Of a stretch of DNA of 42,801 nt, positions 1-7,353 are shown in pieces. Position numbers and translations under genes: made by a program. Location: the NCBI GenBank assembly GCA_039030125.1, contig JBCCEV010000013.1, positions 1 through 42,801 on the forward strand, in the 5' to 3' direction. Under the pieces are notes generated by a model, which was given only the letters and a program-made list of their open reading frames with translations, ran no database searches and had not been told where the DNA came from. Numbering within the stretch: position 1 is the stretch's first letter; every line of letters starts with the position of its first letter. This stretch comes from JBCCEV01 sp039030125 (GTDB lineage: Bacteria; Pseudomonadota; Gammaproteobacteria; Ga0077536).

Positions 1-33
1 CGGCGATCAGAAGCGGCTGGTACTCCTGCATGA
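1..33 (+). CDS. 3' end of an upstream gene (partial)
   Basis: Frame 1 is open from the first base and stops at a TGA at 31-33. That TGA overlaps the ATG of the next gene in an ATGA arrangement, the usual sign of translational coupling. Only ten residues are visible, so the product cannot be named. Confidence 0.3.
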   Translation, partial: RRSEAAGTPA

Positions 34-572
34 CGAACGAAGCGACGAAGTCAGCGGCGATTGTGGAAGTGCAGACCAACCACGGCAATTTCAAGATTGA
101 GTTATTCCGGGATAAAGCACCGGTTTCAGTTAGAAATTTTCTCGACTATGTCGATGCCAACTTCTATGCCGGTACCATCTTTCATCGGGTCGTCAATGGA
201 TTCGTGGTTCAGGGCGGCGGATTCGATACGCTGCGTACGCAGAAAGACACGCGCGAACCGATTGTTAACGAAGCCGATAACGGTTTGAAAAACGAAACTC
301 GAACCGTGGCGATGGCTCGAACCGCGGATCCACACAGCGCTACCTCACAGTTTTACATCAACACCGCGCGCCACGAGATGCTCGATCACCGCGGCAAAGA
401 TCCGAATCGTTGGGGATACGCGGTTTTTGGTCGGGTTAGTGACGGTTGGGAGGTCGTTAAAAAAATCGAATCCGTGCCGGTCAAGATTGACTATTACGGC
501 GATCCTAAAAGGCGGATGAGTAATACCCCAATTGAAGCGGTAGAGATTAAAAGCGTGCGCCGCGTTAACTAA
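30..572 (+). CDS. Cyclophilin-type peptidyl-prolyl cis-trans isomerase
   Basis: This 180-residue protein should catalyse cis-trans isomerisation of prolyl bonds during protein folding. The cyclophilin core is plain: FHRVVNGFVVQGGGFD (about residues 51-66) contains the Phe-His-Arg of the active site, MARTADPHSATSQFYIN (about 95-111) is the substrate-binding strand, and WGYAVFGRV (about 128-136) follows. No signal peptide or membrane segment is seen, so it is probably cytosolic and PpiB-like. The length fits the single-domain family. The ATG at 30 is supported by its ATGA overlap with the end of an upstream frame. An earlier start outside the window cannot be excluded because the isomerase frame is also open to base 3. 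Confidence 0.9.
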   Translation: MTNEATKSAAIVEVQTNHGNFKIELFRDKAPVSVRNFLDYVDANFYAGTIFHRVVNGFVVQGGGFDTLRTQKDTREPIVNEADNGLKNETRTVAMARTADPHSATSQFYINTARHEMLDHRGKDPNRWGYAVFGRVSDGWEVVKKIESVPVKIDYYGDPKRRMSNTPIEAVEIKSVRRVN

Positions 573-1285
573 TCCCGGTCGCCAATAAAAATGTAGTAAG
601 GCGCCGCAAGCGGCAGGTAGGGCACCGGACCGCGCAACTCACTAAGGTGGCGCTCAGTCATTCTTTCCCGCAAGTAATCGATGTGGTCCGGGCTTAAGTG
701 AACGCCATCGTGGCGGAACCAATTTCGCCAAAACAATCGCGATAACCTGCTGTGCCTGATCCGGCCGCCAGCAGGAAGAGCCGCGGAGATAAAGAAATCC
801 ACCACCCCCAGGCGTCCACCCGGCTTGAGCACCTCAAGCGCGTTGTCGATAGCGGCTTTCCAATCCGGGATCATCGTTAGCGCATAGGCGAAGTAGATTG
901 CATCGTACTGCTCACTGGGGCGGTACGTCGTCGCATCGCCTTCGATCACGCAAACATTATCGAGGTGCGCGGTGCGGCGCTTAGCGATCTCGAGTAGCGG
1001 CTTGCACAAATCGACTAGCTCCACCGCCGCCAATTGCTCGGTCGCCGCACCCAGATATTCAAGGTTGCGACCCGTGCCACAGCCCATTTCGCACAGCCGA
1101 GAGCCCGGTGCAGGCGCCAGCAGATCGAGCATCTGTGCGCGACCATGCAGGAGCCGCTCGCGAAAGCTATCGTAGGACGCCGCCTGCGGGCCATAGAAAG
1201 CGGCTAAATTTTCCTGGTGCGAACCCGTGGTGGGGTGACCTCTGAGCATCCGCAGAAGAATGCGAGCGTCATCGACAATCAGCAT
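569..1285 (-). CDS. btaB: SAM-dependent methyltransferase, BtaB-like (betaine lipid synthesis)
   Basis: This 238-residue class I methyltransferase has SAM-binding motif I LCEMGCGTGRNLEYLG at about residues 64-79 and the acidic motif II (AAVELVDLC) after it. Motif AYALTMIPDW is the post-II region. BtaB methylates diacylglycerylhomoserine three times to give the betaine lipid DGTS at the membrane face. The assignment rests mainly on context: its ATG overlaps the stop of the BtaA-like gene by 7 bases, so the two are co-translated in the order known for bacterial btaA-btaB. The methyltransferase fold alone would not identify the substrate. The gene converges with the isomerase gene and their 3' ends overlap by four bases. 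Confidence 0.8.
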   Translation of the reverse strand: MLIVDDARILLRMLRGHPTTGSHQENLAAFYGPQAASYDSFRERLLHGRAQMLDLLAPAPGSRLCEMGCGTGRNLEYLGAATEQLAAVELVDLCKPLLEIAKRRTAHLDNVCVIEGDATTYRPSEQYDAIYFAYALTMIPDWKAAIDNALEVLKPGGRLGVVDFFISAALPAGGRIRHSRLSRLFWRNWFRHDGVHLSPDHIDYLRERMTERHLSELRGPVPYLPLAAPYYIFIGDRD

Positions 1286-2469
1286 TTCAGATCGGCAATG
1301 TGAAAACCTGCGTAGGTATGCACGCGGTCGCGACGGGTTAATTCAACGGCGAGATTGGGATGAAATTCGAGTCGATTGAGAACTCGATCCTGGGATCCTG
1401 GCAGCAGGAGATGGTCGAGGTAGCTGGGCCAGGCGTGCGCGCTCCTGAAAATTGTTCGCGCATGTTCTGTGGCCTTATCGAAAATCGCCTGCCATTCTTC
1501 GGCCAGCGCCTGGGGCCGGTAAGAGCTCATCCAATCCATATGATCAAGAAGAACGAACTTTGAAATGCGGTCTTCGGTGCCTTTTAGAAACTCCGTGACC
1601 GAACACGTGGAGCAACTCACGCGATCCACGAGACCGGCCTTGAGGGCTTTGAAATTATCTTCTCTAAGATATTCGGGACAGCAATCTTTAGTGTAGTGAC
1701 CAAAAATATACAGGCGCCAGAAATAGTTGATTGAAACCGGAATTTGATTGAAAACATATTCAATGCAGTCACGAATAAAGCCAGCGACGCCATCGCTATG
1801 CTGATTCTGCACCTCTTTGCGCTGGGGGTGCGGCACGCCCAACATATTCATGGTGAATTGGCGGGACAATAGCCAGTCTACGCGGCTGCTCCACATATGC
1901 GGGCGCACGTCGGCATCGAAAATCCGGCGCTGATCCTCAAGGCCGTCAGCGTCGAGAAGCGCCTGGATACCCAATTCTAATTTTGGATTGAATTTCCGGT
2001 AGATCCGCATGCCCCGGGCCACCGTGCCCGACAAGCCGTGAAAATAAAAACCTGATTTTTGCGAAGCAAAAAACCATTTCGCCTTGCGGTCCCAAAACGC
2101 CTGTCCAAATGGGTCCAGATCTTGGCGTAATTTTTGGTGGTAGATATCGAGAAATTCTGGATGCCAGCCTTCCCCAAATATCTTGAAAAATTCTTCGAAC
2201 TCAAGATTTCTTATGCCGGCGAGCTTCAATTCCAATAATGCATTTTGGCGAGGATTCATATCCACAGCGTAGATCCGCTTCGGTGCAGTTAGCGCGTAGT
2301 CCAATGCGTTACAGCCCGCACTCGTGATCACCAACACCGAATCGTCGGGTCCGAAGTTTAGGGCTTCACGATCGACCGCCGGGTCTTCCCAACAAGTGTT
2401 GTAAACCAGAGATCGCGAGTAGATGGCGTTAAAGACGCGATCGTTGATGCGATCAAGCGAAGAACCCAT
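1279..2469 (-). CDS. btaA: DUF3419 protein, BtaA-like 3-amino-3-carboxypropyl transferase
   Basis: BtaA moves the 3-amino-3-carboxypropyl group of SAM onto diacylglycerol, the first step of DGTS betaine lipid synthesis. The 396-residue protein has the family's N-terminal block YNTCWEDPAVDREAL (about residues 23-37), a Rossmann-like SAM site VLVITSAGCNALDYALT (about 45-61), and YAVDMNPRQNALLELK (about 68-83). Length matches single-domain bacterial BtaA. A strong ribosome site (GGAGGAAATCC) directly precedes the ATG. The gene is divergent from uup and overlaps btaB by 7 bases. No Pho-box-like direct repeat was seen upstream, although phosphate limitation controls this pathway in other bacteria. 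Confidence 0.88.
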   Translation of the reverse strand: MGSSLDRINDRVFNAIYSRSLVYNTCWEDPAVDREALNFGPDDSVLVITSAGCNALDYALTAPKRIYAVDMNPRQNALLELKLAGIRNLEFEEFFKIFGEGWHPEFLDIYHQKLRQDLDPFGQAFWDRKAKWFFASQKSGFYFHGLSGTVARGMRIYRKFNPKLELGIQALLDADGLEDQRRIFDADVRPHMWSSRVDWLLSRQFTMNMLGVPHPQRKEVQNQHSDGVAGFIRDCIEYVFNQIPVSINYFWRLYIFGHYTKDCCPEYLREDNFKALKAGLVDRVSCSTCSVTEFLKGTEDRISKFVLLDHMDWMSSYRPQALAEEWQAIFDKATEHARTIFRSAHAWPSYLDHLLLPGSQDRVLNRLEFHPNLAVELTRRDRVHTYAGFHIADLKC

Positions 2470-2536
2470 GGATTTCCTCCGTAATGGTGGCGCGAAGGCG
2501 CGCCCCGAACGCGATTTAGTCTATCAGATGGGTATC

Positions 2537-2564
2537 TCGACCTAACCCGGGCTTCGCCTATAAT
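2537..2564 (+). promoter_or_regulatory. Candidate sigma70 promoter of uup
   Basis: A perfect -10 box TATAAT (2559-2564) follows TCGACC (2537-2542, four of six matches to the -35 consensus) with a 16-base spacer. Transcription would start about 25 bases before the uup ATG. Confidence 0.5.
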
Positions 2565-2593
2565 CGCCGCCAATTCGCAAGTACCTCACGCTC

Positions 2594-4498
2594 ATGAGTC
2601 TCATCACGTTTGATGACATTTGGTTGACATTCGGCGAGCAAGTCATATTTCGCGGCGCTGATCTGGTGGTGCAACCCTCCGAGCGTGTCTGTCTGATCGG
2701 GCGTAACGGGGCTGGCAAATCGACCCTGTTGAAACTCATCCTTGGTCAACTCGAGCCAGACCGGGGCGAAATCCGCAGGCGCTCTGAACTGGTGGTAACC
2801 GCTTTGGAGCAGGCGCTCCCCAATGAGACGGATCTGCCAGTACGCGCTTTCGTCAGCGAGGGGCTGAAAGAGCAACGTAGCCTTATTGATCGCTACCGCG
2901 AGCAAACGAAAAACGCTGAGACGCCACTGGAGCTTCGCGAGTTGGAACGCCTGCAGCGGCAAATCGAAGCGCATGGTGGCTGGCATGTCGAACAGCGGGT
3001 GGAGGCTATCGGATCGGACCTTGATTTACCTCTCGGCGCTACCCTTGCAGAGCTATCGGGCGGCTGGCAACGACGGGTTGCGCTGGCTCGCGCTTTGGTT
3101 CGCGAGCCGGATATTTTGTTATTGGACGAACCCACCAACCACCTCGATTTGGCGACTGTCGAGTGGCTTGAGAACCAGATCAAACGTTTTACGGGCACGG
3201 TTTTATTCATCACCCACGATCGAACCTTCCTCGATCGTGTTGCGAGCCGGATCGTGGAACTTGATCGCGGCCAGCTCACTAGCTGGGAATGCAATTTCGC
3301 AAAGTTTCTTGAGTTGCGCGAAAGGCGACGCGAAGAAGAGGCTCGCGATAACAAACTGTTCGACAAAAAGCTTGATGAGGAAGAAGCCTGGATCCGCCAA
3401 GGGATCAAAGCTCGCCGCACGCGTAACGAGGGACGCGTGCGTGCGCTCACCGCAATGCGGGAGGAACACGCCCAGCGGATCAAACCCGAGCGGCGCGCGA
3501 AGATTTATGTACAAGATTCCGAGCAATCGAGCCGGCGGGTTATCCAGGCGCGTAACGTTTCCTATGCTTTCGCAGCGACCCCCGTCATTGACCAGTTTTC
3601 GATCAAGATCATGCGCGGCGACCGGATTGGTCTGATTGGCAACAATGGCGTCGGTAAGAGTACGCTGCTGCGCTTGCTCCTGGGTGAACTCCACCCGCAA
3701 ACCGGAACGCTGAAGCATGGAGAGAATCTGGAAACCGCCTATTTCGATCAAACCCGTCGCCATCTGGATCCTGAGAAAACGGTCGCCGAGATCGTTGGCG
3801 ACGGCCGCGACTACATTCCAATCAACGGCAAGGAACGCCATGTGGTTGGCTACTTGCGCGGATTTCTGTTCACGGCTAAAAGGGCGCTCACTCCGGTTGG
3901 GTTTTTGTCGGGTGGGGAATGTAATCGCGTGATCTTGGCCAAGCTGCTCTCACGTCCGAGTAATCTGCTGGTACTTGATGAGCCAACGAACGATCTAGAT
4001 GTGGAGACGCTGGAAGTGCTCGAAGAACAGTTGTCCGAATATTCGGGTACTTTGCTGTGCGTGAGCCATGATCGGTGGTTTCTTGATAGCGTGGTGACCA
4101 GCACGCTGGTTTTCGAAACCGACGGCAACATCAATCGATATCCTGGCGGCTACAGCGACTGGCAGCGCCAGGGTCAGAGGCTTCGCGAAACCGATCGACC
4201 GGGCCGGCAATCAACGCCGGCGGCGAAGGCCGTCGCGACGAAGAAATCGGTTAATTCAACAAAGCTGTCCTATAAACTGCAGCGCGAGCTGGAATCGTTG
4301 CCAGGGCGCATTGAGGCCCTAGAAACCGAGATCGGTGAGCTTGAAGTATTGCTCAATGAGCCGGGTTTTTATGACCAAGCGTTCGAGATCACCAAACCCA
4401 AACTCGATGATCTCGCGAACCGGCGCGACGACTTGGAAACCGCGATGGAACGGTGGGAAGAATTGGAGCAGTTGCAGGCGCAGTTGAAAACATCCTGA
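2594..4498 (+). CDS. uup: ABC-F family ATPase, Uup-like
   Basis: This soluble tandem ABC ATPase of 634 residues has no transmembrane domain, which places it in the ABC-F family that acts on ribosomes. The first nucleotide-binding domain has Walker A GRNGAGKSTLL (about 36-46), signature LSGGWQRRVALARAL and Walker B ILLLDEPTNHLD. The second has GNNGVGKSTLL (about 352-362), a signature FLSGGECNRVILAKLL and LLVLDEPTNDLD. A charged linker rich in Arg and Glu (about 245-300) joins them. The last 70 residues form a predicted coiled coil (RELESLPGRIEALETEIGEL), the Uup-type C-terminal DNA- or RNA-binding segment. It is transcribed alone, with a good promoter upstream. Confidence 0.93.
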   Translation: MSLITFDDIWLTFGEQVIFRGADLVVQPSERVCLIGRNGAGKSTLLKLILGQLEPDRGEIRRRSELVVTALEQALPNETDLPVRAFVSEGLKEQRSLIDRYREQTKNAETPLELRELERLQRQIEAHGGWHVEQRVEAIGSDLDLPLGATLAELSGGWQRRVALARALVREPDILLLDEPTNHLDLATVEWLENQIKRFTGTVLFITHDRTFLDRVASRIVELDRGQLTSWECNFAKFLELRERRREEEARDNKLFDKKLDEEEAWIRQGIKARRTRNEGRVRALTAMREEHAQRIKPERRAKIYVQDSEQSSRRVIQARNVSYAFAATPVIDQFSIKIMRGDRIGLIGNNGVGKSTLLRLLLGELHPQTGTLKHGENLETAYFDQTRRHLDPEKTVAEIVGDGRDYIPINGKERHVVGYLRGFLFTAKRALTPVGFLSGGECNRVILAKLLSRPSNLLVLDEPTNDLDVETLEVLEEQLSEYSGTLLCVSHDRWFLDSVVTSTLVFETDGNINRYPGGYSDWQRQGQRLRETDRPGRQSTPAAKAVATKKSVNSTKLSYKLQRELESLPGRIEALETEIGELEVLLNEPGFYDQAFEITKPKLDDLANRRDDLETAMERWEELEQLQAQLKTS

Positions 4499-4568
4499 TA
4501 GCGCCTCGACGCTCAGCAAAACTTTAGGCTAACATCGAGCGCAGAACCCACCTCATAAAGGTCGCATA

Positions 4569-5807
4569 ATGAGTGAAATTTTTGTCGCCGGCGTCGGTAT
4601 GACGCGCTTCGCCCGCCACCCCGACTCATCGATGAAAGATCTCACGCGAGATGCGGTAACGGCCGCTTGCACCGATGCGGGTTGCGAAATTCCGCAAATT
4701 GAAGCGGCCTTTTTCGGCAACTGCGTACAGGGTCATATGGAAGGGCAAGATATGATCCGAGGTCAAATCGCGCTGCGCGCGCTTGGCCTTACAGGCGTCC
4801 CGGTAATCAACGTTGAAAACGCCTGCGCGACCGCTACTACCGCTTTCCACCTGGCTTGCAATTACGTTTCCTCGGGCATGACCGACATCGTATTGGCAGT
4901 GGGCGCGGAGAAAATGTTTTCCGAAGACCGGGCAAGAATGCTTAGCGCGTTTGACGGTGCGTGGGACGTGCATGATGTCGATGGCAATTACAGCCATTTG
5001 GCGGACATGGGTAAAGGCGTCGAGGTGCCCGAAGGCACGACGTCCGAGCGGCCCTACAGCGTTTTCATGGATGTGTATGCCGGATTTTGCAGAATGCATA
5101 TGGCCAACTACGGCACCACGCAGCGCCAGATCGCCCAGGTTGCCTCAAAAAACCACTTGCATTCAGAGCACAACCCGCTCGCTCAATACACCAAGCCCAT
5201 GAGCATTGAAGATGTACTGGCGGGCGCGCCGATCACCTATCCTTTAACAACGCCAATGTGTTCCCCGATCAGCGACGGGGCGGCAGCGGCAATCATTTGC
5301 AATGAGCAAGGACTGACAAGACTCAACGGCAACAAGGCCCGGGCCATCAAAGTGCTCGCCAGCGTGCTGCAAACCGGCTCCACGCGCCGCGCGGACGATT
5401 TGGAACACCACGTCGGAAGACTCGGGTCTCTGAAGGCTTACGAAGCCGCTGGCCTCGGCCCGCAGGACATGGATGTCGCGGAAGTGCACGACGCCACGGC
5501 AATGGGCGAGATCATGGAAGTCGAAGCGCTAGGCTTTTGCCCGATTGGCGAAGGCGGTCCATTCTCCGAGCGGGGCGAGACCACGATTGGTGGCAAAATC
5601 CCGGTTAATACTTCCGGTGGCCTGGAATCCAAGGGACATCCGATCGGGGCCACCGGCCTCGGCCAGATCTATGAGTTGGTGCTTCAGCTTCGAGGGGAAG
5701 CAGACAAGCGGCAGGTCGACAACGCGAAGGTTGCCATCGCGCAGAACGGTGGCGGCATCATCGAAGTCGAAGAAGCCGTCGCCGCGTTTACGATCTTGGG
5801 ACGCTGA
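4569..5807 (+). CDS. Thiolase-family protein, SCP-x / lipid-transfer type
   Basis: This 412-residue thiolase-fold protein probably acts in fatty acid, sterol or acyl-CoA degradation. The nucleophilic cysteine lies in NVENACATATTAFHLAC (about residues 80-96). The histidine block is NTSGGLESKGHPIGATGLGQ (about 348-367). The C-terminal motif reads AQNGGGIIE instead of the Cys-x-GGG of classical thiolases, as often in SCP-x-like enzymes, where another residue supplies the second catalytic group. A plausible ribosome site (AAAGG) lies 9 bases before the ATG. No DUF35 partner gene is adjacent. It converges with the DUF1329 gene across a 27-base gap. The substrate cannot be told from sequence. Confidence 0.85.
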   Translation: MSEIFVAGVGMTRFARHPDSSMKDLTRDAVTAACTDAGCEIPQIEAAFFGNCVQGHMEGQDMIRGQIALRALGLTGVPVINVENACATATTAFHLACNYVSSGMTDIVLAVGAEKMFSEDRARMLSAFDGAWDVHDVDGNYSHLADMGKGVEVPEGTTSERPYSVFMDVYAGFCRMHMANYGTTQRQIAQVASKNHLHSEHNPLAQYTKPMSIEDVLAGAPITYPLTTPMCSPISDGAAAAIICNEQGLTRLNGNKARAIKVLASVLQTGSTRRADDLEHHVGRLGSLKAYEAAGLGPQDMDVAEVHDATAMGEIMEVEALGFCPIGEGGPFSERGETTIGGKIPVNTSGGLESKGHPIGATGLGQIYELVLQLRGEADKRQVDNAKVAIAQNGGGIIEVEEAVAAFTILGR

Positions 5808-5834
5808 CTCTTATCAGTCCCCGGCTGGCGGAGC

Positions 5835-7214
5835 TTAAGTGCCGAGGCGGCGCAAAGCAGCGAGAGTGAGGAAATCGTCGTAGACGCCTTCCTCCTCATT
5901 AACGAACCATTCCCAACCGCCTGAAATTGACTTGACCTGCTCCAGTCGGGACATTCGATTCGTTTGCACGTCGTGAGCATGTACGTTGCACCAGGACCAA
6001 TACACATTGGAGCCATCTTTGATGCTTCGATCGCCAGCCTCATACAACGAGAATGAGCCATCAAAGGATTTAAACGGCTCGCCGCGACGATCGTAAGTCA
6101 CCATATTCACCGGCAAACCGGTGCGGGCATCGAACCACACGCGTTTCTTGCTAACCGGAGCGCGTGGATAGTGAGTTGGCTCAGCTTCAACAATGATGGT
6201 CTCGGGGATCAATTCGACATTCGTGTCCCAAAACGTCACGCCGTGTTCGCCGCCGTGGGTGGTTCCCTCCCAATTCTCATGGTCCGCACTCCAGTTCTCC
6301 GAAAGTCCGGCGATAAACGGTGCGCGACCGATAATTTTGTAATTGCCCCAGGTAAGAAACGGATCCCCAGCAGCCCAAGCATCGGAAAAATAAAGCGTTG
6401 AACCCGCAATCAACGGTTCGAACCGTTGCGAGGTTGGGAATTTTCGTACGCGTTTAAACTGTGGCAGATAACCGTGCATGTCTGGGAATTGGGTTTGGTC
6501 GTAGGGCCAAATGTTCAGAAAGGAAGTGCCCTTGAAGTCTTGTGGCTCGGTGAAAAACACCGATTGGTAGCGCAGCTTGTCCTCATGTCCGGGCCACACC
6601 GGTTTGGGATCGAGCGTGATACGGCCGGTCGGCGCGAATTCACACCAGGCGAGCTCGTAGCGGTATGCAACCTTACCCTGGGGATCAAGCTCGTAGGTTT
6701 TAACCGGATAAAAGGACACGTCGTGGCGGCCCCACGTTAGCGTGATCCCGGCAAACATCTCGACGCCGTTTTGCGGGTTCGGAAACGGATTGCCGCCCAC
6801 CCACGGTTGTCCATCATCAACGACGACATTACCTTTGTCGTCAAACTTCGCCATCCCTTGATGGCGCAACGTTGCTTCGATGTATGTCACGGGGCTGAGG
6901 CGGCTGATGTCGGTTGTGGTTTTCACCAGGGTCATTCTTCGACCCAACTGCTCAACTTGTGTGTAGCGGATCGGATCAAGCAGATCCTTTACCAAATGGA
7001 CATTGTCTTTGTTGATCTCGTCCCCGGTTTTCAGCGCGCCTTTGGTGAACTCTTCGATCGACAACAACTCGTCGGGATAGGCGTCTGCGAAATCGCCGTT
7101 CTCCGCGAGTACTGACCAAACCGGAGCCAGGACACCGGCGCCAAGAAAGCCCCGGGCTGTAACATCCAGAAAGCGACGGCGCGTGAACTCTGGGGTGTAT
7201 TTTTTAATTCGCAT
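5835..7214 (-). CDS. DUF1329 protein with Tat signal
   Basis: This 459-residue exported protein belongs to the DUF1329 family, which has a LolA/LolB-like fold suited to binding acyl chains and is regularly encoded beside DUF1302, YCF48-like and MMPL-type RND genes. The N-terminus holds a twin-arginine signal, TRRRFLDV followed by a hydrophobic stretch (GFLGAGVLAPVWSVLA), so it should be exported folded to the periplasm. Conserved family blocks such as GNPFPNP and EVEPTHYP-like segments are visible. A very strong ribosome site (GAGGAGGAAG) precedes the ATG. It lies 139 bases downstream of the TPR gene on the same strand, and no clear promoter is seen between them. The inferred role is carrying a hydrophobic ligand between membranes. 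Confidence 0.85.
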   Translation of the reverse strand: MRIKKYTPEFTRRRFLDVTARGFLGAGVLAPVWSVLAENGDFADAYPDELLSIEEFTKGALKTGDEINKDNVHLVKDLLDPIRYTQVEQLGRRMTLVKTTTDISRLSPVTYIEATLRHQGMAKFDDKGNVVVDDGQPWVGGNPFPNPQNGVEMFAGITLTWGRHDVSFYPVKTYELDPQGKVAYRYELAWCEFAPTGRITLDPKPVWPGHEDKLRYQSVFFTEPQDFKGTSFLNIWPYDQTQFPDMHGYLPQFKRVRKFPTSQRFEPLIAGSTLYFSDAWAAGDPFLTWGNYKIIGRAPFIAGLSENWSADHENWEGTTHGGEHGVTFWDTNVELIPETIIVEAEPTHYPRAPVSKKRVWFDARTGLPVNMVTYDRRGEPFKSFDGSFSLYEAGDRSIKDGSNVYWSWCNVHAHDVQTNRMSRLEQVKSISGGWEWFVNEEEGVYDDFLTLAALRRLGT

Positions 7215-7353
7215 GACTTCCTCCTCTCGTCCTGCTATTGCCGTGGGAACCAGCCACCGAAATAGGTTTGCCGATTGGACCTCTCACGGCACCAAAGTGT
7301 TCCGCGGGGAGTTCTGTTTTGATACGAGTGAAGGCCCAGATCGGATAAGCCGC

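Noticed and set aside
2470..2593. Search for a Pho box in the btaA-uup gap
   Set aside because: No CTGTCAT-like direct repeats were found on either strand.
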